DNA of 64,000 nt from Firmicutes bacterium HGW-Firmicutes-14 (GCA_002840275.1 PHAB01000013.1:31281-95280), one strand, 5' to 3'; positions 41,012 to 50,260 are shown, counted from the stretch's first letter. The notes: generated from the sequence alone by a model not told the origin. Made by a program: numbers and translations.

Positions 41012-41818
41012 TTATTTTTTATCTGTTTCCCCGGCCTGCCGCAAGACCTCCCTGATCTTGCCGGTAACGGGAATTCCACTGTAATCGGGCCTGGCCACGA
41101 TTACCACCGGTATCCCCAACCGGGCTGCAGCGGCAAGTTTTTTGTCTGTCCCGCCGACACTTCCGCTGTCTTTGGTTACCAGCACATCAGCTCCGTATTC
41201 CTTCAGCATGGCCAGGTTCAGTTCCATACTGAAGGGCCCCTGGACAGCAATTATATCTCTGGGCGGAAATCCAAGAACTGAACACTGTTCCAGCACCTTC
41301 GCATCCGGCAGGACCCTGGCCACAATCCTTTTGCCGGAAACCTTCCCTGCCCTGACAAACGGCTCAAGATTCCTGCTGCCAATGGTCAGAAAAACCGTGT
41401 CCCCAAGGGTGACCGCAAGTTCGGCAGCCTCCCCGTAACTTCCTGCCCGAAAAGCCATACTACCGCATTCTGTTTTGCCCCCGGATTCTGTTATCCCTGC
41501 AGATTCGCCTGCCACCGGAGGCCTGTCATACCTTATGTACCGGATTCCCTTCCGTCCGGCCGTTTCCCAGGCAATTTCCGTGATCCTGGCTGCATAGGGG
41601 TGAGTGGCATCAACTATCAGTTTAATACTTTTCTCTGTGATAAGCCTCTCGAGGGCCCCGGCATCCAGTTCTCCGGCAAGTACTTCAAAGGGTGCCTCCC
41701 TGGGGACCATTTCCACACCATAGCCGGAAACAACCGTCAGCAGAACACTGTACCCCCTGGCTGCAAGGTCATTGGCGATTTCCCTTCCTTCAAGGGTACC
41801 GCCCAGCACCAGGATCAT
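41012..41818 (-). CDS. cbiJ: Precorrin-6A / cobalt-precorrin-6A reductase
   Basis: The 268-residue enzyme starts MILVLGGTLEGREIANDLAA, the NAD(P)H-binding loop of the CobK/CbiJ family, and has IVDATHPYAARIT, YIRYDRPP, VFLTIGSRNLEPF and VTKDSGSVGGTDKKL. It reduces the macrocycle before CbiET act. It overlaps cbiH by four bases (ATGA). Cytoplasmic. Confidence 0.95.
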   Translation of the reverse strand: MILVLGGTLEGREIANDLAARGYSVLLTVVSGYGVEMVPREAPFEVLAGELDAGALERLITEKSIKLIVDATHPYAARITEIAWETAGRKGIRYIRYDRPPVAGESAGITESGGKTECGSMAFRAGSYGEAAELAVTLGDTVFLTIGSRNLEPFVRAGKVSGKRIVARVLPDAKVLEQCSVLGFPPRDIIAVQGPFSMELNLAMLKEYGADVLVTKDSGSVGGTDKKLAAAARLGIPVVIVARPDYSGIPVTGKIREVLRQAGETDKK

Positions 41819-42642
41819 ACCTTATAACCCCTTGGTGTAAGCATAAAGTTTTCAGTATTGTATGTCTGGCTGTTTCCAATCAGAACTACCGTAAACATGT
41901 CTATGGGGTATTCAAGGAAATGTTCCAGGTCTGTCCGGGTAATTTCCTCACCGCCGCGTTTGGCATTCCGGACTATGCCTACCGGGGTGGCTGGGGATTT
42001 ATGTTTGAGAAATATCTCCCTGGCTGTTCGTATCTGTTCTGTCCGTTTTTTACTCACAGGGTTATACAGAACTGTTACGAAGTCTGCCTGGGCCGCCAGT
42101 TCAAGTCTCTTTTCAATTAGCTCCCAGGGGGTCAGGAGGTCACTGAGGCTGATAACGGCAAAATCATGCATCAGGGCTGCTCCCAGGGAAGAAGCTGCAG
42201 CATTGGCTGAAGTTATACCAGGGACGATTTCCACATCAAATTTGTTACCCATTCCCTGTTTTTCAACCAACTCCAGGGTTATGCCAGCCATCCCATAGAT
42301 TCCCGGGTCACCGCTGCTCACAACAGCCACATATTTCCCCTCAGCCGCCATTTCGATAGCTATCCTGCTTCTTTCGATCTCACGCTTCATCCCTGATGAA
42401 ACTATCTCTTTCCCTTTAACCAGTTCACCCAGGAGGTCAATATATGTCTTGTATCCTATAATAACATCTGCCTCCTGAAGCACCTTATAGGCCCTGAGGC
42501 TCATCTGGTCAGGGTCACCGGGTCCCATCCCTACTACTGCCAGCTTTCCCCTGCTATGGCCACAGTCACTCTTCCGTATTTCCTCTTTGGTAAAATCAAC
42601 CGCGAGGTTTCCCCCGCACCCAGAATTGCCGCAGGTTCGCAT
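41815..42642 (-). CDS. cbiH: Cobalt-precorrin-3B C17-methyltransferase
   Basis: The tetrapyrrole methylase core starts GKLAVVGMGPGDPDQMSLRA, with YIDLLGELVKGKEIVSSGMK, VSSGDPGIYGMAG and VPGITSANAAASSLGAAL following as in CobJ/CbiH, which methylate C17 with ring contraction. The only ATG in frame at 42642 adds about 30 residues (MRTCGNSGCGG) and overlaps the end of cbiG by 109 bp; no ATG, GTG or TTG lies at the expected start near 42560. Either the extension is real or a rare start (a CTG follows GCAGGGGA) is used. Confidence 0.9.
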   Translation of the reverse strand: MRTCGNSGCGGNLAVDFTKEEIRKSDCGHSRGKLAVVGMGPGDPDQMSLRAYKVLQEADVIIGYKTYIDLLGELVKGKEIVSSGMKREIERSRIAIEMAAEGKYVAVVSSGDPGIYGMAGITLELVEKQGMGNKFDVEIVPGITSANAAASSLGAALMHDFAVISLSDLLTPWELIEKRLELAAQADFVTVLYNPVSKKRTEQIRTAREIFLKHKSPATPVGIVRNAKRGGEEITRTDLEHFLEYPIDMFTVVLIGNSQTYNTENFMLTPRGYKV

Positions 42643-43703
42643 ACTCCACCAACTCCTATCTTGCTGTTCACAAATTCTGAAAAACTGAGTTCATCTTCCC
42701 GCTGCTTCCGGATTCCCAGGAGGGCCTGCCGGCCAAAAAATTCCACAGGCAGGTTAAATTCTCCGGCGGCATCCAGAAGTCCCTGTTCACCACTCTTGAT
42801 ATCTATACTGGCCAGGCTCCTGACGGAGCCAAGGGCCCGCCCTGATTCTTCAAGGGCTGTTAAAACTGCGCCCTTTACTTCTTCACAGGATACCCCTTTT
42901 CTGCAGCCCACCCCTATACAGAGGCTCTGTGGCCTCAGGAACAGGATGCCTTTGGGAAAACTCCTGGCAGTCCTGTCTGTGACCAGGACGACCATGTGTT
43001 CATCTCTGCAGGACGGAGAATATTCCGCAAAATCCCTTACTGTTATATTTCCGGATGGTCCGGTCTCAACGGGCATTTCCATTGGAATATCACTGGGTAT
43101 TTCGATTGGTGTTTCAATGGGTAAATCTATGGGAATTTCACTGTATATGGTTACCTTCTGCCTGTTTACAATGGCCGAATTGACCTTTTTCACCAGGTCA
43201 AAAGGTTCAATTGTCAGGTCATATTCCCGGGCCACCATCTCGATGGCCGGAAGCCCGTTGACATCGGTAGCGGTTGTGATAACCGGTCTGGCTCCCAGGC
43301 TGTCAGCTATCTGCACCGCCAGGGCATTCGCCCCTCCCCAGTGGCCTGACAGGACACTGATTACATTTTGTCCCAGTTCATCCATGACCACCACAGCGGG
43401 GTCAGATATCTTATCCCTGACGTATGGGGCAATCAGGCGGACCACAATCCCCAGGGCCATTATACATACGATTCCCTCATACTCATCAAAAAGATCTCCC
43501 AAAACTTCCTTCAGGGGTTTCGTATATATCTGCCGGCGACCGCTTATGTCCTTTGTTCCCGGTAGAGAATACTTTTCCGGCAGAGAGAACTTCCCGGGCA
43601 CGTAAAAGACCGTCTCATGGGCCCCGCTGTCCGACAACCGGGCAGCGGTTTTTTCTGCCAGGGCTGTTCCCTGTTTTGTTACAGCAACAACCGCTATCTT
43701 CAA
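42534..43703 (-). CDS. cbiG: Cobalt-precorrin-5A hydrolase
   Basis: The 389-residue protein opens the delta-lactone, releasing acetaldehyde. It has the CbiG N-terminal, mid and C-terminal parts: GIVCIMALGIVVRLIAPYV, SVLSGHWGGANALAVQIAD, ITTATDVNGLPAIE, then LCIGVGCRKGVSCEEV. Between mid and C-terminal parts (about 195-225) is an unusual run of short Ile/Pro/Glu repeats (PIDLPIETPIEIPSDIP). It starts at a TTG with GGGAGGG upstream and overlaps cbiF by four bases. Confidence 0.95.
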   Translation of the reverse strand: MKIAVVAVTKQGTALAEKTAARLSDSGAHETVFYVPGKFSLPEKYSLPGTKDISGRRQIYTKPLKEVLGDLFDEYEGIVCIMALGIVVRLIAPYVRDKISDPAVVVMDELGQNVISVLSGHWGGANALAVQIADSLGARPVITTATDVNGLPAIEMVAREYDLTIEPFDLVKKVNSAIVNRQKVTIYSEIPIDLPIETPIEIPSDIPMEMPVETGPSGNITVRDFAEYSPSCRDEHMVVLVTDRTARSFPKGILFLRPQSLCIGVGCRKGVSCEEVKGAVLTALEESGRALGSVRSLASIDIKSGEQGLLDAAGEFNLPVEFFGRQALLGIRKQREDELSFSEFVNSKIGVGGVCEPAAILGAGETSRLILPKRKYGRVTVAIAGESWQ

Positions 43704-44476
43704 CTCTTACCCTCCCGGTAACCATGAGTAAATGAGGGGTCATAAAGTTTTGACTTTTCATACCTGCCCCGGAAAACATTGCTGACAATGATCAGGGCAG
43801 TTTTTGTTATCCCTTCTTCCTTCACCCTGTCAGCTATATCAGCCAGGGTACCCCGGACAATTTTCTGATCCGGCCATGAAGCCTTCTGGATTACTGCCAC
43901 AGGAGTATCCTCTCTATAGCCCTTAAGGAGTTCGGACACCACATCTGAGATGGCATGGACACTTAAAAATATACACATGGTGGAACCATGTCCGGCCAGT
44001 TCCGACAGTTTCTCCTTTTCCGGCACCGGAGTGCGCCCTTCCATCCTGGTAAGGATAACCGTCTGGGTCACATCAGGCAGTGTGTATTCCTGCTGCAGGG
44101 CTGCAGCTGCCGCCACAAAAGAACTAACCCCCGGGATAACCTCAAATGTTATGCCTTTTTCCGCCAGGGTATCCATCTGTTCCTGGATAGCGCCGTAAAT
44201 GGAAGGGTCTCCTGTATGAACCCGGGCAGTGACCTTCCCTTCCCGGGTACCCCTCTCTATTACCTCCAGGACCTCATCCAGGTTCATGGAAGCGCTGTTA
44301 TGGATTTCAGCGCCTTCTTTGGCGTATTGAAGGATTTCGGGGTTGACCAAAGAACCGGCATATATCACTATATCTGCCTTCTGAATTGCTTTAATGCCTT
44401 TTAAGGTAATGAGTTCCGGGTCACCGGACCCTGCTCCGATAAAATAAACCTGGGTCGTGTTCACAGGCTCTTCCAC
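43700..44476 (-). CDS. cbiF: Cobalt-precorrin-4 C11-methyltransferase
   Basis: The 258-residue methylase shows VYFIGAGSGDPELITLKG, IVIYAGSLVNPEIL, VRVHTGDPSIYGAIQEQM, VIPGVSSFVAAAAALQQEYT and TVILTRMEGRTPVPE, all typical of CobM/CbiF. It methylates C11 with SAM. It starts at a GTG (44476, or a second GTG four codons later) and overlaps the end of cbiL by 16 bp. Confidence 0.96.
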   Translation of the reverse strand: MEEPVNTTQVYFIGAGSGDPELITLKGIKAIQKADIVIYAGSLVNPEILQYAKEGAEIHNSASMNLDEVLEVIERGTREGKVTARVHTGDPSIYGAIQEQMDTLAEKGITFEVIPGVSSFVAAAAALQQEYTLPDVTQTVILTRMEGRTPVPEKEKLSELAGHGSTMCIFLSVHAISDVVSELLKGYREDTPVAVIQKASWPDQKIVRGTLADIADRVKEEGITKTALIIVSNVFRGRYEKSKLYDPSFTHGYREGKS

Positions 44477-45180
44477 CCCGCTTTCCTGATTATCATGATT
44501 GACATGTAGTCCTTTTCCCTTCCTGTCATTCCTTCTATGTCGGTGCTGTAAAACTGGTCTTCATATCCGCACCTGCTTATGTAAACTGCGTTGTTCAGGA
44601 GGTTCATCTCTTTCAGAAGAACGGCTACCTCATCATAAAGACGGTTAACTTTCATCAGGACAACATTGTCATTGGTCTCCAGGGCTTCCCGTATAGCAGG
44701 AATGCCATAGGCAGCCGGAATGACTGCCAGGTTTTCATCAGCCTCAGTCAGGGGTTCATTAATAAAGGATGAACATGCGGAAAAAGCAGTGATGCCCGGG
44801 ACGGTCTCAATCTCTATGTCGGTATAATTCCTCTTAATCCTCTCCAGGATATAGGCATAAGTGCTGTAAAACATCGGGTCTCCAATGGTTATAAAGGCCA
44901 GGGACTTCCCTTCCCGGGCTTGCTGGGCCATCCTTTCCGCTGCCTCGTCCCAATGCCTCTTCAAGACTTCTTTATCATGGGTCATGGGAAACAACAGCTC
45001 AAGGGTTTCAAACTCCCTGTCAACCGCCCTGCCGGCGATGGATAAAGCCAAGCTGTCCTTTTCATGTTTTGACTTGGGGACACAGACTATATCTACTTTT
45101 TCTAATATCCGGCAGGCCTTTATTGTCATGAGCTGCGGGTCTCCGGGTCCGACACCGATTCCAAATATCTTGCCCTTCAT
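44461..45180 (-). CDS. cbiL: Cobalt-precorrin-2 C20-methyltransferase
   Basis: The 239-residue SAM-dependent enzyme starts MKGKIFGIGVGPGDPQLMTI and contains VCVPKSKHEKDSLALSIA, ITIGDPMFYSTYAYIL, ETVPGITAFSACSSFINEPL and VVLMKVNRLYDEV, as in CobI/CbiL. It methylates C20 of cobalt-factor II. AAGGAG precedes the ATG. A 23-bp gap separates it from cbiT. Confidence 0.96.
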   Translation of the reverse strand: MKGKIFGIGVGPGDPQLMTIKACRILEKVDIVCVPKSKHEKDSLALSIAGRAVDREFETLELLFPMTHDKEVLKRHWDEAAERMAQQAREGKSLAFITIGDPMFYSTYAYILERIKRNYTDIEIETVPGITAFSACSSFINEPLTEADENLAVIPAAYGIPAIREALETNDNVVLMKVNRLYDEVAVLLKEMNLLNNAVYISRCGYEDQFYSTDIEGMTGREKDYMSIMIIRKAGWKSL

Positions 45181-45203
45181 GATGTTCTCCTTTTGATGTA
45201 AAT

Positions 45204-45797
45204 TTATTTCTCCCCACTGATGATGAAGACAGGATTATGGCTCCTGAACATGCGGACCCTTCCCACATCAGCGGTTCTGGCCACACTTATCTGGGAAACT
45301 TCCACCGCACGGAAGCCATACCTTTCCACAGCCTCTGCCGCATTTATCAGGGTTTCAAGGGCAACAGCATTTATTACAACCCTGCCGCCCGAAGGCAGTT
45401 TCTCATAAACATAGCCCAGGATCTCCCGGAAGTTCCCCCCACTGCCGCCGACAAATACCCGGTCCGGAGCCGGCAGTCCCACCAGCGCCTCAGGCGCTGT
45501 CCCGGCACAGACAATAATATTGGGGGTATCAAATTGTTTCATATTCTTTCTTATCAGTTCAACAGCTTCCGGTTTCTTTTCCACGGCATAGACTTCCCCA
45601 TGGGATGCCATAAGGGCTGCCTCGACAGAAATCGAACCCGTCCCGGCGCCAATGTCCCATATGATATGGCTGTCATCCAGCCTTGCCTTGGCCAGGGTCA
45701 CAGCCCGCACCTCAGACTTGGTCATTGGGACCCTGCCTCTTTCAAATAAATCATCCGGGATTCCGCCTGTCTTATATGGCCAACGCTTCTCATTCAT
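45204..45797 (-). CDS. cbiT: Cobalt-precorrin-6B C15-methyltransferase (decarboxylating)
   Basis: The 197-residue class I methyltransferase has GGIPDDLFERGRVPMTKSEVRAV (split here: GGIPDDLF then MTKSEVRAV), IWDIGAGTGSISVEAAL, VYAVEKKPEAVELI and PDRVFVGGSGG. It methylates C15 and decarboxylates the C12 acetate side chain. Its ATG overlaps the stop of cbiE by eight bases; separate cbiT and cbiE genes replace the fused CobL. Confidence 0.95.
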   Translation of the reverse strand: MNEKRWPYKTGGIPDDLFERGRVPMTKSEVRAVTLAKARLDDSHIIWDIGAGTGSISVEAALMASHGEVYAVEKKPEAVELIRKNMKQFDTPNIIVCAGTAPEALVGLPAPDRVFVGGSGGNFREILGYVYEKLPSGGRVVINAVALETLINAAEAVERYGFRAVEVSQISVARTADVGRVRMFRSHNPVFIISGEK

Positions 45798-46416
45798 TCA
45801 TAATCACCACTACACAGCCTGAGCTGCCCGCATCCCGGGGCACACTGTCCAGGCTGAATTCTCTTATTTGTTCATTATTATAAGAAAGGTTTTCACACAC
45901 ATAAACCTTCCTCTCTGAAACGCCCTGGCTTACCAACTCCGCGGCAATGACTGCAGGCGTTTTTTTCGGGTCTGTCAGCACAATCACCTTGGCGTTGTCC
46001 CTGACCAGTTCCACCAGTCCTTCCATATCACGACCGTGGACACTGTAAAATGCAGCGTCATGCCAGGAAATACACAGGGCAGCACATGCCAGTTGAATGG
46101 AACTCAATCCGGGGACCACCTGAAGCTCGGTTGTTCTAAAATATCGTTTCAGATACTCGAGGATTCCGTAAAAAGACGGGTCACCTGAGGCTAAAACAGC
46201 AATCTGGCAGTCATCCCGGCGGTTCCTGATAAATTCCACCATGTCCATCAGGTTGTTCCTGATTATGTACAGCTCTTTGCCTGATTTCCGGTAGACTTCC
46301 AGGAGCCGTTCACCCCCGATAAGGATGTCGGCACATTCAACCAGGTTTCTTGCCATTGGTGTCATATATTCCGGATTCCCCGGACCAACTCCGATAACCC
46401 GGATCAGATTTGCCAA
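45790..46416 (-). CDS. cbiE: Cobalt-precorrin-7 C5-methyltransferase
   Basis: The 208-residue tetrapyrrole methylase starts at a TTG (GGGAGGG upstream) with RVIGVGPGNPEYMTPMARN and has VLASGDPSFYGILEYL, VVPGLSSIQLACAALCISW and VLTDPKKTPAVIAAEL. It methylates C5, working with CbiT. It overlaps cbiD by 13 bp, reflecting tight coupling. Confidence 0.95.
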   Translation of the reverse strand: MANLIRVIGVGPGNPEYMTPMARNLVECADILIGGERLLEVYRKSGKELYIIRNNLMDMVEFIRNRRDDCQIAVLASGDPSFYGILEYLKRYFRTTELQVVPGLSSIQLACAALCISWHDAAFYSVHGRDMEGLVELVRDNAKVIVLTDPKKTPAVIAAELVSQGVSERKVYVCENLSYNNEQIREFSLDSVPRDAGSSGCVVVIMNE

Positions 46417-47549
46417 TTCATTTCCCTCCCGATTTCCACCGCATTCTTATCTGCTGCCAGGACTTCCCCTCCCATGGTAAACATGACCACTCCGACTCTT
46501 AATCCACCAAACACATGCTCCTCTGCTCTCTTAGCCGCCCGGGCGGCGATTACCGGCATCACCTCAGTCAGGCCGTTATCCCTTATTATTTCAAGGGCGC
46601 CTTCCGAGGTGTTTGCTGCTAATAGCTGCCTGATTACTCCGGAACCGGCTCCCAGGAGCCCGGCATATGCGGCCAGGGTTTCCAGGCGGGCATCGGATAC
46701 CTTGTTGTGAGTATGGAAACAACCGCCCGCAACCTTGGTTAGTTTGCTGTGGTGGCCCAGGAGAATGACATTTTTTATTTTTAACCTGACACATGCGTTC
46801 AGCATATATCCCACAAAATTGCTCATCTGGACTACTGCTTCCGGCGGGATACCGAGCTTTCCGGCAGCCCATTTTTCTCCAAGCCGGCCCGGTGTCAGAA
46901 CCACGGTAGAGTAACCATGGGCCATGGCCATTTCTATCTGGGGTACCAGGGACCTTTTAAAAGCATCCTCAGACATGGGCTCAACAATCCCGGTCGTACC
47001 AAGAATCGATATTCCACCTTCTATCCCCAGCTTGGGGTTCAGGGTTTTCCTCGCTGCTTCGGCTCCTCCCGGTACACTTACCTCGACCCTGACCCCTATC
47101 CCCTCCGGCAGGAAGGAACAGACCGCTTCTGTAATCATCTGCCTGGGTACAGGATTTATGGCCGGTTCCCCAACAGGGACCTGCAGCCCCGGTTTAGTAA
47201 CTGTCCCGACCCCCGGACCACCGGTGATTTCTACAACATCAGCCTCACTGACAACATCAGCCCCATTTACAAAATCAGCTCCATCGATCCTGCTGACAGT
47301 TGCGGTTATTTCCAGGCCATCAGTGACATCCGGGTCATCTCCTCCGTCCTTGATGACACTGGCCCTGGCCCCGTTCCCGTATAGAGAAACAGAGTGTACC
47401 GGGACGGTTATCTCCCTCCCCTGGGGGTTTTTCACCGTCGCCGCCCGGATTTCTTCACCTTTAAACAGGATTATTACCGCCGCCTGGGCCGCTGCCGCCG
47501 CACTGGCCCCGGTAGTTATCCCGGGACGCAGTTCCTTATAGGCCGGCAT
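46404..47549 (-). CDS. cbiD: Cobalt-precorrin-5B C1-methyltransferase
   Basis: About 381 residues from an ATG at 47549 (MPAYKELRPGITTGASAAAAA), preferred over the longer frame because of GGGAAGGT upstream. Motifs include VHSVSLYGNGARASVIKDGGDDPDVT, recognisable as GGDDPDVTDG, then PAINPVPRQMI, GTTGIVEPMSEDAF and LLGHHSKLTKVAGGCFHTH. It methylates C1 in the anaerobic pathway. It overlaps cbiO by 14 bp. Confidence 0.95.
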   Translation of the reverse strand: MPAYKELRPGITTGASAAAAAQAAVIILFKGEEIRAATVKNPQGREITVPVHSVSLYGNGARASVIKDGGDDPDVTDGLEITATVSRIDGADFVNGADVVSEADVVEITGGPGVGTVTKPGLQVPVGEPAINPVPRQMITEAVCSFLPEGIGVRVEVSVPGGAEAARKTLNPKLGIEGGISILGTTGIVEPMSEDAFKRSLVPQIEMAMAHGYSTVVLTPGRLGEKWAAGKLGIPPEAVVQMSNFVGYMLNACVRLKIKNVILLGHHSKLTKVAGGCFHTHNKVSDARLETLAAYAGLLGAGSGVIRQLLAANTSEGALEIIRDNGLTEVMPVIAARAAKRAEEHVFGGLRVGVVMFTMGGEVLAADKNAVEIGREMNWQI

Positions 47550-48405
47550 TGGTCTTACCTTCCCTTTGCCCTTTCTCTCCCTGTAAAGCAGAGACGACCA
47601 TACGCCTCGCCTCACCTATTGTGAGAGGAAGGCTGTCTGCCACCAGCCGGTCCTTTTTGACCAGTATCTCTGCCAGGTGTGCCACCCGGGGCAGGCGGAG
47701 CTGGGCATTTCTTATTGTTTCCTTCTGAGCGAATACCTCCCTTGGCGGGCCGGATAACAGCATTTCCCCTTCATAAAGGATAAAAATCCTGTCAGCATAT
47801 AAGGGCACCAGGTCCACATCATGGGTAGCCATCAGCATAGTAATATTCGCATCTTTATTCAGTTTAACCAGCAGCCGCATAATTTCCCTGATTCCTCCGG
47901 GGTCAAGACCGGCTGTCGGTTCATCCAGGATCATTATTTCCGGCTTCATGGCCAGTACCCCGGCAACAGCAGCCCTCTTTTTCTGCCCATAACTAAGGTA
48001 ATGTATAGGTTTATTTATGAGGTGCAAAATGCCCACCTTTCCAAGGGCATCTTCGACCCTGGTTTTCACTTCAGCCGGCGGGAGTTTCAGGTTGACCGGG
48101 CCAAAAGCTACGTCTTCCCCCACCGTTGGGGCAAACAGCTGGTCATTGGGGTCCTGGAAAACAAATCCGATCTGCCTGTACAGTTGTTCCTTGGAAAATT
48201 GGTTAAACGGTTTTCCGGCCACCCTGATTTCACCTTTGCCGGGCTTGAGCAGTCCGGTAATCACCTTGAAAAGGGTTGTTTTCCCCGAACCGTTAGGACC
48301 AAGAAGGATGGTAAACTGCCCTTTTGGTATATCCAGGTCCACATCATTTAGAGCCTGTGTCCCGTCACCATACGTATATTGGACCCGGTGTGCTTCCAAG
48401 ATCAT
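47536..48405 (-). CDS. cbiO: Energy-coupling factor ATPase for cobalt uptake
   Basis: The 289-residue ABC ATPase has Walker A LLGPNGSGKTTLFK, Q-loop QIGFVFQDPNDQLFAPTV, signature LSYGQKKRAAVAGVLA, Walker B IMILDEPTAGLDP and switch His in MATHDVDLV. With CbiM, CbiN and CbiQ it forms an ECF cobalt transporter. GGGGGAT precedes the ATG. The rest of the operon (cbiDETLFGHJXC) follows without a break. Confidence 0.95.
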   Translation of the reverse strand: MILEAHRVQYTYGDGTQALNDVDLDIPKGQFTILLGPNGSGKTTLFKVITGLLKPGKGEIRVAGKPFNQFSKEQLYRQIGFVFQDPNDQLFAPTVGEDVAFGPVNLKLPPAEVKTRVEDALGKVGILHLINKPIHYLSYGQKKRAAVAGVLAMKPEIMILDEPTAGLDPGGIREIMRLLVKLNKDANITMLMATHDVDLVPLYADRIFILYEGEMLLSGPPREVFAQKETIRNAQLRLPRVAHLAEILVKKDRLVADSLPLTIGEARRMVVSALQGEKGQREGKTNAGL

Positions 48406-48432
48406 TGTCTTATCCCCCTAAAACACCGTCTG

Positions 48433-49227
48433 CTAATAAACCCCAAGAATTATAATCACTATTGCCACAAACAAACCGGAAATCAAGTAATGATTCGGCA
48501 TCCTTTTCCAGTTTGTGTAATTACTTCCCGTAATCTCACCGTTGTACGCCCTGACCTGCATAGCGGAAAAAGTGCATTCTGCCCGGTCATATGCCCTGAT
48601 AAATACCATCGCCATAAGGGTACAGGTTGACTTCAGGGCCAGTCTCCAGCCTGCAGGGCTGTTCCATTTAGGGTATCCCAGCCGGAGAGTCTGGGCCTGT
48701 CTTATCCTCATACCTTCATCCCAGAGCACAAATAAATACCTATAGGTAAGAAGCAGAATTTCAACTATCACTTTGGGGACACGAAACCATACCAGGGCAT
48801 ACCCCAGTTCATGAACAGGGGTTGTAACACTTAGGAACATCAGGACAGAAACACTTGCATTAATCCTTAATAATATGGTGGAACCCAGAATGAGGCCTTC
48901 TTTGTAACCTGTCAGTTTAAATCCCGCTATTTCCAGGGTAAAAAGAGGCTGACCGTTCTGAAGGAACAGCATTAAACCTAAAACAACCAAACTCAGGGCC
49001 AGGGGCGGCAGAGTTCTGCCTATTATGAACCGCAAAGGAATTCTCACTGCCAGTATAGCGGCCCACGCGGCAGCCAGAACCCCCAGGGAAAAGGTGAAAC
49101 CGGGTAAGCCTATTACCACCGCCAGGGCAGCTACTGATAGGATTACCTTCAGCCGGGCATCCATACGGGTTAATACATTATCCCTCTGAGCCAGTGCATC
49201 CACCAGGATATAAGAATCCTTAACCAT
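48433..49227 (-). CDS. cbiQ: Cobalt ECF transporter transmembrane protein
   Basis: About 264 residues from the ATG at 49227 (MVKDSYILVDALAQRDNVLTR (first 20 used)) that overlaps cbiN by eight bases. It has about five membrane helices and the cytoplasmic coupling motifs with a basic Ala-Arg-Gly pattern (LWDEGMRIRQAQTLRLGY). It couples the CbiO ATPase to the CbiM substrate-binding protein. Confidence 0.93.
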   Translation of the reverse strand: MVKDSYILVDALAQRDNVLTRMDARLKVILSVAALAVVIGLPGFTFSLGVLAAAWAAILAVRIPLRFIIGRTLPPLALSLVVLGLMLFLQNGQPLFTLEIAGFKLTGYKEGLILGSTILLRINASVSVLMFLSVTTPVHELGYALVWFRVPKVIVEILLLTYRYLFVLWDEGMRIRQAQTLRLGYPKWNSPAGWRLALKSTCTLMAMVFIRAYDRAECTFSAMQVRAYNGEITGSNYTNWKRMPNHYLISGLFVAIVIIILGVY

Positions 49228-49498
49228 TTTTTTCGCCCCTTCTTTCCCCGAATATTCTGCGCCACTGGTAACCAAACAGGGTCCCGGCTGCAAAACCGCC
49301 TGCGGCGAAGATAAACAGCCCCAGATTCCCCTGGGATATATCTATCAGCGGTTCCCGGGCAGCAACCCCGGTTAGTTCCTCCATTTTCCGGTCCACCAAG
49401 TCATCGGTCCCCTGCCATTTGTCTTCTGCCCGGGCTGTCACCGGAAACAGTAAACAGGCAGCCAGGGCTATGATTAAAAATATTTTCTTAACCCTCAT
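49220..49498 (-). CDS. cbiN: Cobalt transport accessory protein CbiN-like
   Basis: The 92-residue protein has two membrane helices: an N-terminal one (IFLIIALAACLLFPVTARA) and one near residues 58-78 (LGLFIFAAGGFAAGTLFGY), with an external loop EDKWQGTDDLVDRKMEEL. The layout fits CbiN, which is required for CbiM loading, though the sequence is divergent. GGAGG lies nine bases before the ATG, within the end of cbiM. Confidence 0.82.
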   Translation of the reverse strand: MRVKKIFLIIALAACLLFPVTARAEDKWQGTDDLVDRKMEELTGVAAREPLIDISQGNLGLFIFAAGGFAAGTLFGYQWRRIFGERRGEKNG

Positions 49499-50186
49499 TA
49501 TGGTTTACCTCCAAATCAGGCCCTTCCAGCACACCCAGGGTCTTAAGAATATCAGGCCTGACTTTTGCTATATAACTCACCATGCCCCCGGTTACCAGGC
49601 CTTCCAGCAATGCCAGGGGCAGCTGGGTGGGCATGAAAAGGGCAAGGAACCCAAAGAAAGACTCGGCCAGAGATACTCCCTGAATATCCGGCTTACCCAA
49701 GGCAAGTTCCAGGGTTGTCGTCAGGTAAACTGCCAGGTCCCCAATAATCCCCGCCAGGCACGCAGCCAGCCAGAGAGACAGTCCTATTTTCCTGCCAAGC
49801 CTGAATATACCGTATCCCGCGAAGGAACCGACAATCCCCATGGAAAACACATTAGCCCCCAGGGTAGTCAGCCCGCCATGGGCAAAGAACAGGGCCTGCA
49901 GAAGCAGAGCTACCAGTCCCAATATGGTGCTGATAAAGGGTCCGACAAGAATGGCTGCCATCGGTGTCCCGGCCGGGTGGGAAGAAGTGCCGAGAATGGG
50001 CACCGGAATTGGCAGCAGGGACATGAAAAACACAGCAGCACTGATGAGCCCGAGAAGGGGTTTAAACATAAGTATTTTTTTTGATCTTTGGGCTATATCG
50101 TATACTCCTTTGGCTACAAAAACAGATGCTGCCCCATACCAGCCAATTGCCCATTTCGCCACCAAAAAACCATCCTGTATATGCAT
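49488..50186 (-). CDS. cbiM: Cobalt ECF transporter substrate-binding protein
   Basis: The 232-residue membrane protein starts MHIQDGFLVAKWAIGW; the His2 at the extreme N-terminus is part of the Co/Ni site of CbiM/NikM. Further motifs are GTSSHPAGTPMAAILVGPF and HGGLTTLGANVFSMGIVG. It is the first gene after the B12 riboswitch and terminator, so cobalt uptake and corrin synthesis share one B12-responsive control. Confidence 0.95.
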   Translation of the reverse strand: MHIQDGFLVAKWAIGWYGAASVFVAKGVYDIAQRSKKILMFKPLLGLISAAVFFMSLLPIPVPILGTSSHPAGTPMAAILVGPFISTILGLVALLLQALFFAHGGLTTLGANVFSMGIVGSFAGYGIFRLGRKIGLSLWLAACLAGIIGDLAVYLTTTLELALGKPDIQGVSLAESFFGFLALFMPTQLPLALLEGLVTGGMVSYIAKVRPDILKTLGVLEGPDLEVNHNEG

Positions 50187-50260
50187 AAGTGATTCAACTC
50201 CGAATTATTTATTTAAGTATCGTCAATTTCTAAATGTCACCAATTTCCAAAATAGGTAAA

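Noticed and set aside
43040..43145. CRISPR-like short repeats
   Set aside because: Repeats are short, in-frame within cbiG, with no spacers; no cas genes or CRISPR arrays are seen in the window.
42556..43605. Plus-strand 349-residue ORF
   Set aside because: Antisense shadow of cbiG, which has clear family motifs and a ribosome site.
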